NCBI GenBank assembly: GCA_011799875.1
Contig: CM022302.1
Coordinates: 376,644,569-376,708,568 of the forward strand
DNA from: Thinopyrum elongatum
Lineage: Eukaryota > Streptophyta > Magnoliopsida > Poales > Poaceae
Direction: 5' to 3'
Length of the DNA stretch: 64,000 nt
The notes under the pieces are model-generated. The model searched no databases, was not told the origin of the DNA, and was given only the letters and a program-made list of their open reading frames with translations. Below, in pieces: positions 53,522 to 64,000 of the stretch (positions are counted from its first letter, which is position 1; each line of letters begins with the position of its first letter). The translations under genes and the position numbers were made by a program.

Positions 53522-56500
53522 GGTAAGAACTGTTCTTGCTAGAAGCCCATAGCAGCCACGTAAAACTTGCAACAACAAAGTAGAGGACGTCTAACTTGTT
53601 TTTGCAGGGCATGTTGTGATGTGATATGGTCAAGACGTGATGTGATATAAATTGTTGTATGAGATGATCATGTTTTCTAATATCGACAACCGGCAGGAGC
53701 CTTAGGGTTGTCTCTTAATTATTGTATGAAATGCAAGCGGCATGTAATTGCTTTAGTTTATCGCTATGCGTTAGCAATAGTTGTAGAAGCAATAGTTGGC
53801 GAGACAACCCCGACACAACGATGGAGATCAAGGTGTCGAGTCGGTGACAATGGAGATCATGACGATGCTTTGGAGATGGAGATCAAAAGCATAAGATGAT
53901 GATGGCCATATCATGTCACATATTTTGATTGCATGTGATGTTTATCCTTTATGCATCTTATTTTGCTTAGAACGGCGGTAGAATTATAAGATGATCCCTT
54001 CACTAAATTTCAAGATAAAAGTGTTCTCCCCGAGTATGCACCGTAGCCAAAGTTCGTAGTTTTGAAGCACCTCGTGATGATCGGGTGTGATAGACTCTAC
54101 GTTCACATACAATGGCTGTAAGACTGTTTTGCACATGCAGAATACTTGGGTTAAACTTGACGAGCCTAGCATGTACATACATGGTCTCGGAACGCTGGGG
54201 ACCGAAAGGTCGAACGTGAGTCATATAGTAGATATGATCAACATAGAGATGTTCACCATTGATAACTACCCCATCTCACGTGATGATCGGACATGGGTTA
54301 GTTGATTTGGATCATGTATCACTTAAATAACGTGAGGGATGTTAATTTAAGTGGGAGTTCATTAGTAATTTGATTAATTGAACTTAAATTTATCATGGAC
54401 TTAGTTTTAATAGTTTTTGCATATCTATGTTGTAGATCAATAGCTCGCTATATAGCTCCCCTATTTTTGTTTTGATATGTTCCAAGAGAAAACTAAGTTG
54501 AAAGATGATAGTAGCAATGATGCGGACTGGGTCCGTGATCTGAGGATTATCCTCATTGATGCACAGAAGAATTATGTCCTTGATGCACCACTAGGTGACA
54601 GACCTATTGCAGGAGCAGATGCAGACATTATGAACGTTTGGCAAGCTCGATATGATGACTACTTAATAGTTTAGTGCGCCATGCTTTACGGCTTAGAACC
54701 GGGACTTCAAAAACGTTTTGAACGCCACGGAGCATATGAGATGTTCCAAGAGCTAAAATTGGTATTTCAGACTCATGCCCGTGTCGAGAGGTATGAGACC
54801 TCTGACAAGTACTTTGCCTACAAGATGGAGGAGAATAGCTCAGCCAGTGAGCATGTGCTCAGAATGTCTGGGTACTACAATCGCTTGAATCAAGTGGGAG
54901 TTAATCTTCCAGATAAGATAGTGATTGACAGAGTTCTCTAGTCACTATCACCAAGCTACTAGAACTTCGTGATGAACTATAATATGCAAGGGATGACGAA
55001 AATGATTCCCGAGCTCTTCGCGATGCTGAAATCGGTGAAGGTAGAAATCAAGAAAGAGCATCAAGTGTTGAAGGTTAACAAGACCACTAGTTTCAAGAAA
55101 AAGGGCAAGGGAAAGAAAGGGAACTTCAAGAAGAATGGCAAGTAAGTTGCCACTCCCGTGAAGAAGCCCAAAGCTGGACCTAAGCTTGAAACTGAGTGCT
55201 TCTACAACAAAAGGGAATGGTCACTAAAAGCGGAACTGCCCCAAATACTTGGCGGATAAGAAGGATGGCAAAGTGAACAAAGTTATATTTGATATACATG
55301 TTATTGATGTGTACCTTACTAATGCTCGTAGTAGCACCTGGGTATTTGATACTGGTTTGGTTACTCATATTTGTAACTCGAAACAGGAGCTGCGGAATAA
55401 ACGAAGATTGGCTAAGGACGAGGTGACGATGCGCGTCGGGAATGGTTCCAAGGTCGATGTGATCACCGTCGGCACGCTACCTCTACATCTACCTTCGGGA
55501 TTAGTTTTATACCTCAATAATTGTTATTTGGTGCCAGCGTTGATCATGAACATTATATCTGGATCTTATTTATTGCAAGACGGTTATTCATTTAAATCAG
55601 AGAATAATGGTTGTTCTATTTATATGAGTAATATCTTTTATGGTCATGCACCCTTGATGAATGGTCTATTCTTGCTGAATCTCGATCGTAGTGATACACA
55701 TATTCATAATATTGATGCCAAAAGATGCAAAGTTGATAATGATAGTGCAACATACTTGTGGCACTGCCGTTTAGGTCATATTGGTGTAAAGCGCATGAAG
55801 AAACTCCATGCGAATGGACTTTTGGAGTCACTTGATTATGAATCATTTGATACTTGTGAACCATGCCTCATGGGCAAGATGACTAAAACTCTGTTCTCCG
55901 AAACAATGGAGCAAGCTAATGACTTATTGGAAATAATACATACCGATGTATGCGGTCCGATGAGTGTTGAAGCACGCGGCGGGTATCGTTATTTTCTGAC
56001 CTTCACAGATGATTTGAGTAGGTATGGGTATATCTACTTGATGAAACACAAGTCTGAAACAGTTGAAAAGTTCAAAGAATTTCAGAGTAAAGTGGAGAAT
56101 CATCGTAACAAGAAAATAAAGTTTCTACGATCTAATCGCGGAGGCAAATATTTGAGTTACGAGTTTGGCCTTCATTTAAAACAATGTGGAATTGTTTTAC
56201 AACTCACGCCACCTGGAACACCACAGCATAATGCTGTGTCCGAACGTCGTAATCGTACTTTATTAGATATGGTGCGTTCTATGATGTCTCTTACCGATCT
56301 ACCACTATCGTTTTGGGGTTATGCATTAGAGACAGTTGCATTCACGTTAAATAGGGCGCTGTCTAAATCCGTTGAGATGACACCGTATGAACTGTGGTTT
56401 GGCAAGAAACCTAAGCTATCATTTCTTAAAAAGTTTGGGGATACGACGCTTATGTCAAAAGGCTTCAACCTGATAAGCTCGAACCCAAAGCGGAGAAGTG

Positions 56501-58133
56501 CGTCTTCGTAGGATACCCGAAACAAACTATTGGGTATACCTTCTACCACAGATCCAAAGGCAAAAAATTTGTTGCTAAGAATGGGTCCCTTCTAGAGAAG
56601 GAGTTCCTCTCGAAAGGAGTGAGTGGGAGGAAAGTAGAACTTGATGAGGTAGTTGTACCTTCTCTCGAATTGGAAAGTAGTACATCAGAGAAAGCCGTTC
56701 CCGTGATGCCTACACCAACCAGAGAGGAAGCAAATGATGATGATCATGAAACTTCAAATCAAGTTACTACTGAACCTCGTAGGTCAACCAGAACACGTTC
56801 CGCACCAGAGTGGTACGGCAATCCTGTCCTGGAAGTCATATTGTTGGACAACAGCGAACCTACGAACTATGAAGAAGCTATGATGAGCCCATATTCCAAT
56901 AAATGGCTTGAGGCCATGAAATCTGAGATAGGATCCATGTATGAGAACAAAGTGTGGACTTTGGTGGACTTGCCCGATGATTGGCAAACCATTGAGAATA
57001 AATGGATCTTCAAGAAGAAGACAGACGCTAATGGTAATTTCACTATCTACAAAGCTCGACTTGTCGCGAAAGGTTTTCGACAAGTTCAAGGAGTTGACTA
57101 CGATGAGACTTTCTCACCCGTAGCGATGCTTAAGTCTGTCCGAATCATGTTAGCAATTGCCGCATTTTATGATTATGAAATCTGGCAAATGGACGTCAAA
57201 ACTGCATTCCTTAATGGATATCTTAAAGAAGAGTTGTATATGATGCAACCAGAAGGTTTTGTCGATCCTAAAGGTGCTGACAAAGTGTGCAAGCTCTAGC
57301 GATCCATCTATGGACTGGTGCAAGCATCTCGGAGTTGGAATATACGCTTTGATGAGGTGATCAAAGCATATGGTTTTATACAGAATTATGGTAAAGCATG
57401 TATTTACAAGAAAGTGAGTGGGAGCTCGGTAGCATTTCTGATATTATATGTGGATGACATATTGTTGATTGCAAATGATATAGAATTTCTGGATAGCATA
57501 AAAGGATACTTGAATAAGAATTTTTCAATGAAAGACATCGGTGAAGCTGCTTATATATTGGCATCAAGATCTATAGGGATAGATCGAGACGCTTAATAGG
57601 ACTTTCACAAAGCACATACCTTGACAAAGTTTTGAAGAAGTTCAAAATGGATCAGTCAAAGAAAGGGTTCTTGCCTATGTTGCAAGGTGTGAAGTTGAGT
57701 CAGACTCAAAGCCCGACCACTGCAGAAGATAGAGAGAGAATGTAACTCATTCCCTATGCCTCAACCATTGGTTCTATCATGTATGCTATGATGTGTACCA
57801 GACCTGATGTGTGCCTTGACATAAGTTTGGCAGGGAGGTACCAAAGTAATCCAAGAGTGGATCACTGGATAGCGGTCAAGAACATCCTAAAGTACCTGAA
57901 AAGGACCAAGGATATGTTTCTCATTTATGGAGGTGACGAAGAACTCATCGTTAATGGTTACATCGATGCTAGCTTCGACACTGATCCGGATGACTCTAAG
58001 TCACAAACTGGATACGTATTTATATTGAATGGTGGAGCTGTCAGTTGGTGCAGTTCCAAGCAGAGCATCATGGCGGGATCTACGTGTGAAGCGGAGTACA
58101 TAGCTGCTTCGGAAGCAGCGCATGAAGGAGTTC
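53522..58133 (+). mobile_element. Element F: Ty1/Copia, Angela/WIS type, truncated both sides
   Basis: Leader from 53522 (GGTAAGAACTGTTCTTGC, the same leader as E at 30660), degenerate gag-pol to 58133, then cut by the LTR of H in the RNase H region. The 5' LTR is absent on the left, where a CACTA terminus begins. F shares start-codon loss and stops with E. Confidence 0.88.
54440..58133 (+). pseudogene. gag-pol: Element F gag-pol remnant
   Basis: Gag begins where D has ATG but reads ATA (54440-54442). In-frame stops at 54672, 54939, 54960 and 55144 break gag. Protease (FDTGL, mutated from FDTGS), gag-preintegrase and integrase (HTDVCGPM, RSNRGGKY with the second catalytic Asp replaced by Asn) lie in 55249-56511. 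A frameshift near 56430-56460 and TAG at 57297-57299 break RT (VKTAFLNGYLKEELYMMQ, YVDDILL). A further frameshift lies near 57560 and a stop near 57742, then RNase H (YIDASFDTD) to the H insertion. Non-functional. Confidence 0.9.
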
Positions 58134-58412
58134 TGTGGCGCCCCCGACTCAATCGTACACTAATCATACACGCAAACGTGTACGATCAAGCACAGGGACT
58201 CACGGGAAGATATCACAACACAACTCTAACACAATTTACACGGAGATCCACAATATTACAGACCAGGGATCCGAAGATCCAAATACATAAGTCAGTCATA
58301 CAAATATTATCTGAGTACAGACATAGTTAGACAAGTTTTGCCTTAAGAAGGCTAGCACAAACAACGACACTAGATCGAAAGGCGTTGGCCTCCTGCCTGG
58401 GAGCCTCCGATC

Positions 58413-58510
58413 CTACTCCTGGTCGGCTGGCTCGATCCAGTAATACGTGCCCTCTGGACCCTCCTGGTAGTAAGCTCCTGAGGTGGCATCTGGCTCCTGG
58501 ACTCCATCGT
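58413..58510 (-). other. Exon-like block 2 in LTR H
   Basis: 98 nt on the minus strand after acceptor GATACACCAG. The phase continues from block 1 as DDG, then a Tyr-rich tail (GAYYQEGPEGTYYWIEPADQE) and TAG. It is one codon longer than in A and B, with the DQE-stop ending retained. Confidence 0.5.
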
Positions 58511-60027
58511 CTGGTGTATCATCAAGGTGGGGTATGGGGAAAAGAGAAAGTAAAGCAACCATGAGTACTCATCCGAAGTACTCAGCAAGCAAGGATCTAT
58601 ACTACATATGCAACATTATCAATGGAGAAGGGCTGTATATGTGGACTGGGCTGCAGAAATGCCAGAATAGAGAGAAGGCCTAGTCCTATCGAAGACTAGC
58701 ATCTTCAAACATCTTCATGAAGCCATCATCTTGCAGCAGTAGAAGAGAGTAGAATAGCATTTTATTTAGCAAACATGTTGAAGCAAGCCTAGAGATCCTT
58801 CCTCGACTCCCTGCGAGAAAGCGATCCCGAAGCTTCAATTAAGTAACAAGTATCCAGTTCAAGTAGTAGATCGGGATACACAAACTGAGCGTCCTTTACC
58901 GTAGGACCGGCTATCGATAGATCATTCATCCCTACAGGGGTGCACTACTATTACCCAACACGCTCGATCAACTCTGGCCGGACACACTTGCTGGGTAATG
59001 CCCGTTCTCGAAAGATCAACACGAAGCAACGCCCTACCTAGGCTCGGCAGAGAGGTCAGCACGCCGGACTAACCTATGCACCCAGAGGTCTTGGGCCATC
59101 ACCCTGGGCACCCTGCGCGTTGGGAGACTGGCCGGGGTGCAGGCGCGACACTGAACTCGTCAGTGAAGTATCCAGCCCAATCCCGACAATCAGCCCGCAC
59201 GGTGAATCGTGATGTCTGACGAGCTATCGGGAGAAACGTACCTCGCAGAGGGCCCCATAACCATTATCCCGCGTGGTGGTAATGCGTATACGGCACGTCG
59301 ACCCACTTAGATCACACACCCAAATCCAATAGGATCATTTAGTATCACGCGGAGACAATCAGAGTCTCTGATGCTCCGCCACAATATCACACTCGAGTGC
59401 CCTTCCGGCACACCCGAAAATCATAGATCCCCAGCGGGTACCCACCAGGGTGGACCCGCCTGTAACAAAGGTCAAAGTAACCATGTGGTCATAACATCAA
59501 GGGGGAAACCCGAGGAATCACCCTCGGCGGATTCCACTCGACGAAATCATCAAGGTGAACGGATGAGGCATCACCCTCGAGGTTCACACTGAGGGGTTGC
59601 ACGACAGAGTCATATCGGAAGTGGAGAAGGAGGAATCACCCTCGATGACCACGACCGAACAGCTACACTGCAGAGTATTCATCAGGAGTGCGTTACGAGG
59701 TATCACCCTCGGCACTCGATAGTTACTATGCAGAGTCGTACAACTAAGGGGGGTAAGGTGATGTGTCGGCCTCTGGTCGACAATCACGTTGATCGAGTCG
59801 TCGATGATCAAGCAGGGGCAACAAGGGTAAGGTGGTGGGGTCACTGATGGTTCACTACCAACCTATACTAAACAGTTTATCATAGGCAGGTAAGGTTACA
59901 ATGAATAGGTTACAACAGCAGGCTATGCATCAGAATAGGAGCATACATTAACAGTAGCAAAATCTAATGCAAGCAGGAGAAATGGAATGGGCGATATTGG
60001 AGGCTCAGGAGGGGGGGGGGGGCTTGC

Positions 60028-60117
60028 CTGGTTGCTCTGGCAAGAAAGAGGGATCATCAATGGGCTGCTCGTCGGTAGTGTAGTCGTACCCAGCTGCAGC
60101 GTCGTCGGTCTCAGCGT
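60028..60117 (-). other. Exon-like block 1 in LTR H
   Basis: 90 nt on the minus strand, acceptor TTCTCTTTCGATAG before and CCAG|GCAAGC after. It encodes an acidic segment ending EQP with the same one-base overhang as A and B, although most other residues differ. Confidence 0.5.
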
Positions 60118-62255
60118 CTATCGAAAGAGAAGGGGGGGAAGAGAAACAATAAATTCACAGCAATAATGCAAACAATATGTATGACATGCCTAAATGATAT
60201 GCCGGGGTGTTCTACTGCCTAACTAAACGATTTAGTTAATTTAGGAATTTATCCGGATTTATTTAATCAACATTGGGCACTTATTCATTTATCAAAACTG
60301 GTCTAAAAGTTCAATGTTTATATAGCTAGGGGCATCTGACAGGAATACAGAGGGCGTATTCGGGTTCGTATCAAAATTCTGAGCAAGTTTCATATATAAA
60401 TTATTTTCATCGGAGTTACGGTTTATTTAATATAATTTTCTAAAGTTTTAAACATTTTCTGAATTTAATTATTAATTTAAATTCGAATTATCCAGAATAG
60501 TGAATGATGATGTCAGCATGAGGTCAGGGTGACGTCAGCAGGTCAACTCTGGCAGGCCAGAGTCAAACCTGACAGGTGGGACCCATATGTCATACACTGT
60601 GACATTAACTGAGGGGTTAAATTAATTAATTGGATTAATTAACAGGTGGGGCCCAGCAGTCAGTGTCTGATTAGTGTTTAAACTAATTAACAGATTTTCT
60701 ATTTATTTAAATTCATTTAAATGGCCGGGCCCCACATGTCAGTGAGACAGGGGCGGCCACGTCAGCAGTTGACCCGAGTCAACGGGTCAACTGGGGCCCC
60801 GGGGGGCCCACAGTCAGTGGCACGGGGGGGTGGGACCCACCGGCCACGTCGGACACCGGCCGGAGGGCGCTCCGACGAGCTCCAACGTGGCGGAGCAAGC
60901 CGGCGAGGTTCGGGATTCGCCCACAGGGCGTCTCCGGGGCTGGGGAAAGGTGCGTTCGACGCGGCTCGATGACGCGCGTCGAACGGTGGCGGTGCGGGAT
61001 GTTGGGGAGGCCAGAGTCGAGTGGCAGGAGCTCGTCGGCGGCGAGGCTTCTCGGGCGAGCTAGGGGAACGGCGCCACGGCGTGTTCTATGGGCGAAGCAA
61101 GGGGTAGGCGAGGCCTATGCGAGGCGGCGAAGCGAATAGGCAGCAGCACATGACCAAATGGTCGCCGGACGGTCGCCGGCGACGAGGTCCGCGGCGGTGG
61201 GTTCGCCCGAACGTGGAGCGGGCGCTACAGACGGTTTGAGGAGGCAGGGGAGGGCGCAACCGGCGCAGGGGCTCACCGGGGGAACGTGGGGTCTGGGCAG
61301 AGGGCTCGGGGAAGCGCGACGGAGCCGGAATCGATGGCGAATAGCGGTGGGGATCCGAGGAGGAAGACGATGGCGCGGGGTCGATGTAGGGTTGTTCGGC
61401 TTCGGTTCGTTGGCACAGTCGAAGGAGAGGACGACGGCGAGCACGCAAGACACGTCGGGGAGGCGAACGGGGCACGGTGGCCGCGAGCTTCAACGGAGGC
61501 CGATCATGGCGGCGCTCGGGTGAAGTGGGGGAGCGAGAGAGGAAGCGAACGGAGCGGCTAGGGTTCGTCCGCGGGGTCGAGGGGAGTTGCTCTTATACCC
61601 AACGCGCGCGCGGGCGCGCTGTCTAGCTGCGAGCAGGGGGGACGGGTGCGCGCGCGCGTGCGGGCGTGAGGTGTTCGACAGCGAGGCGGCGGTGAGCAGT
61701 GAGGGGTGGGAGGAGGTGCGAGGTGGGCTGGGCCGGCGCTGTAGCGGTAGGCCTAAGTGCACAGTAGCGCGTTTTGGCCTTTTTCTATTTTCCTTTTTCT
61801 ATTTTCCTTTTTCTGTTTTCTTTTCTTTTCTGTTAGCTAATTGTTTGGGCACCAAATGAGTTTTGTAAAAAGTGTGACCTAGTCCATAAATACCAGTGCA
61901 TCATACCCTAACACCAAAAACTAGTTTGGGAAAAACATCATTTCATATTTGATCTAGATTAATTAAAAGGTTATTAAATATTATTTCCAAACACTGTTAA
62001 AAGAGGTTTGGGTCACTTAACTAATTTACTAAATGTTGGTTACAAATTTTAGAATGGTCTCTGTAATATTTGCTATTTATTGAACATTTTAGTTTCTATG
62101 TTGGACAACTTTTATTTTCCACTTTCATTTAAATTTGAATTCTGACTAAGGAGTTGAAATGCAATATGATGCTAATGATGATCATGCACTGTTAAACATG
62201 CTGACTTTGTCATTATCAAAAGTGATTACTGTGGCTAATGACATGGGGTGTTACA

Positions 62256-62270
62256 ATTCTCCTCATCTAT
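62256..62270 (-). other. Polypurine tract of element H
   Basis: The minus strand reads ATAGATGAGGAGAAT directly before the LTR start TGTAACACC. It is equivalent to AGTGGAGGAGATT in A and B. Confidence 0.65.
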
Positions 62271-62291
62271 CAAGAATTCTCGTCCCGAGAA

Positions 62292-62800
62292 TTAAGAGGA
62301 AGACTGGAAGAAAGCGGGGCATTCTTCGCGAAGACGAGTGGCTTCATCTTCAGAATGATTTGACCACTGAACCTTGAGGAATTTGATTGACTTTTGACGA
62401 GTCCGACGTTCAGCTTCATCAAGAACACGGATGGGATATTCTGGATAAGACAGATCTTCCCGTAATTCAAGCATTTCGTGATCCACAGCTCGAATAGGAT
62501 CCTTGAAGCAGCGACGGAGTTGGGATACATGAAAGACATCATGTACTAGTGAAAGATTTGGTGACAATTGCAATTGATATGCCACTTCTCCTTGACGGGC
62601 AAGAATACGGAACGGGCCAATGTAGCGAGGAGCTAACTTGCCTTTGATTCCGAATCGATGAGTGCCTTTCAACGGAGTGACGCAGAGGTAAGCTTGCTTG
62701 CCAGGTTGATAGACCATTTCCTGGTGCTTTCGGTCATAGTTGCTCTTCTGACGAGACTGAGCAGATTTCAAATGTTCATGGACAATGCGGACTTGTCCCA
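62292..62800 (-). pseudogene. Element H pol remnant: integrase C-terminus and chromodomain region
   Basis: The minus-strand frame reads QVRIVHEHLKSAQSRQKSNY, then GTHRFGIKGKLAPRYIGPFR, HDVFHVSQLRRCF and the chromodomain-like PIRVLDEAERRTRQKSIKFL, ending in TAA near the polypurine tract. It matches the end of B's polyprotein (about 12235-12764). The ORF upstream of about 62800 is leader sequence joined by a deletion. Catalytic domains are absent. Confidence 0.85.
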
Positions 62801-62864
62801 CAACCCACAGCCCATACACGCAAACCCACAGGTCCATAACCCATAGGTCCCAGGATCGAAACCT

Positions 62865-62877
62865 GGCTCTGATACCA
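62865..62877 (-). other. Primer binding site of element H (tRNA-iMet type)
   Basis: The minus strand reads TGGTATCAGAGCC three bases inside the LTR end (ACA|AGT|TGG), identical to the site in B. Confidence 0.9.
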
Positions 62878-62880
62878 ACT

Positions 62881-64000
62881 TGTGGCGCCCCCGACTCAAT
62901 CGTACACTAATCATACACGCAAACGTGTACGATCAAGCACAGGGACTCACGGGAAGATATCACAACACAACTCTAACACAATTTACACAGAGATCCACAA
63001 TATTACAGACCAGGGATCCGAAGATCCGAATACATAAGTCAGTCATACAAATATTATCTGAGTACATACATAGTTAGACAAGTTTTGCCTTAAGAAGGCT
63101 AGCACAAACAACGACATTAGATAGAAAGGCGTTGGCCTCCTGCCTGGGAGCCTCCGATCCTACTCCTGATCGGCTGGCTCGATCCAGTAATACGTGCCCT
63201 CTGGACCCTCCTGGTAGTAAGCTCCTGAGGTGGCATCTGGCTCCTGGACTCCATCGTCTGGTGTATCATCAAGGTGGGGTATGGGGAAAAGAGAAAGTAA
63301 AGCAACCGTGAGTACTCATCCGAAGTACTCAGCAAGCAAGGATCTATACTACATATGCAACATTATCAATGGAGAAAGGCTGTATATGTGGACTGGGCTG
63401 CAGAAATGCCAGAATAGAGAGAAGGCCTAGTCCTATCGAAGACTAGCATCTTCAAACATCTTCACAAAGCCATCATCTTGCATCAGTAGAAGAGAGTAGA
63501 ATAGCATTTTATTTAGCAAACATGTTGAAGCAAGCCTAGAGATCCTTCCTCGACTCCCTGCGAGAAAGCGATCCCGAAGCTTCAATTAAGTAACAAGTAT
63601 CCAGTTCAAGTAGTAGATCGGGATACACAAACTGAGCATCCTTTACCGTAGGACCGGCTATCGATAGATCATTCATCCCTGCAGGGGTGCACTACTGTTA
63701 CCCAACACGCTCGATCAACTCTGGCCGGACACACTTGCTGGGTAATGCCCGTCCTCGGAAGATCAACACGAAGCAACACCCTACCTAGGCTCGGCAGAGA
63801 GGTCAGCACGCCGGACTAACCTATGCACCCAGAGGTCTTGGGCCATCGCCCTGGGCACCCTGCGCGTTGCGAGACTGGTCGGGGTGCAGGCGCGACACTG
63901 AACTCGTCAGTGAAGTATCCAGCCAATCCCGACAATCAGCCCGCACGGTGAATCGTGACGTCTGACGAGCTTTTGGGAGAAACGTACCTCGCAGAGGGCC
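62881..64000 (-). repeat. 5' LTR of element H (partial, runs off window)
   Basis: The 1120 bp in the window are nearly identical to 58134-59252 of the 3' LTR, so insertion of H is recent compared with the age of the family. It contains exon-like block 2 at 63160-63257. Confidence 0.9.

Larger units (their letters stand above)
58134..62255 (-). repeat. 3' LTR of element H (complete)
   Basis: The LTR is 4122 bp; the minus strand begins TGTAACACCC and ends GGGGGCGCCACA. It contains exon-like blocks (60028-60117 and 58413-58510), four GAGGGTGATNCCTC motifs (about 59516-59715) and a GC-rich leader-like region (60720-61750). Unlike A and B it has only one copy of the CTTTCTCG..CGAGAAAG hairpin unit (about 58800-58835). 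Confidence 0.9.
58134..64000 (-). mobile_element. Element H: chromovirus deletion derivative (5' LTR runs off window)
   Basis: Minus-strand order: 5' LTR (62881 to beyond 64000), primer site, about 610 bp of interior, polypurine tract, 3' LTR (58134-62255). It belongs to the same family as A and B but is clearly diverged. Nearly all of gag and pol is deleted: the primer site is followed within about 70 bases by the end of integrase and the chromodomain region. It is inserted in Copia F; AGTTC (58129-58133) would be one target duplication. Confidence 0.9.

Overview
This window is plant nuclear DNA from a grass, and most likely from the wheat/barley/rye tribe (Triticeae). The evidence is a dense nest of long LTR retrotransposons. 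It includes a Copia family whose LTRs begin TGTTGGAAATATGCCC or TGAAGGAAATATGCCC (the Angela/WIS type) and Gypsy elements primed by tRNA-iMet or tRNA-Asp. Stowaway, Harbinger, Mutator-like and CACTA pieces and 5'-truncated LINEs are also present. Only one ordinary host gene is visible, an intronless SAUR (small auxin-up RNA) gene at 40342-40893.

Left side (1-36008): this is the right-hand half of a Russian-doll nest. Reading rightwards, each element stops at a natural terminus and the interrupted host element resumes. A (chromovirus, 1-6336) sits in the 5' LTR of B (same family, 6337-16892). B sits in the 3' LTR of C (minus-strand tRNA-Asp-primed element, 16893-22952), C in the LTR of G (22953-23552), and G in the leader of D (Copia, 23553-33331). 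D sits in the LTR of I (33332-34499), and I in the 3' end of K (34500-36008). D's 3' LTR also carries E, a minus-strand Copia remnant (28370-32723), and D's leader carries a Stowaway MITE.

Middle (36009-45880): a gene island. Four Mutator-like fold-back elements with 9-bp target duplications lie in the 4 kb upstream of the SAUR gene, and the last ends about 90 bp before its TATA box. Downstream are MITE-like repeats, a possible SINE, an antiparallel pair of LINE fragments and another fold-back element.

Right side (45884-64000): a LINE with a clean 13-bp target duplication, a Harbinger-type element, another LINE, and the end of a CACTA transposon lying in Copia F. F is interrupted by H, a deletion derivative of the same chromovirus family as A and B, whose 5' LTR runs off the window.

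The most unusual signal is inside the roughly 4.1-kb chromovirus LTRs. Two short exons (90 nt and 95/98 nt) encode an acidic, tyrosine-rich C-terminus. They are bounded by splice signals in compatible phase and are preserved in the copies on both sides of the window, while the intervening introns differ in length. Other notable observations are four lesions shared by Copia copies E and F, five nonsense codons in B that all fit decay at CG/CHG sites, and an extra ORF upstream of gag in A.
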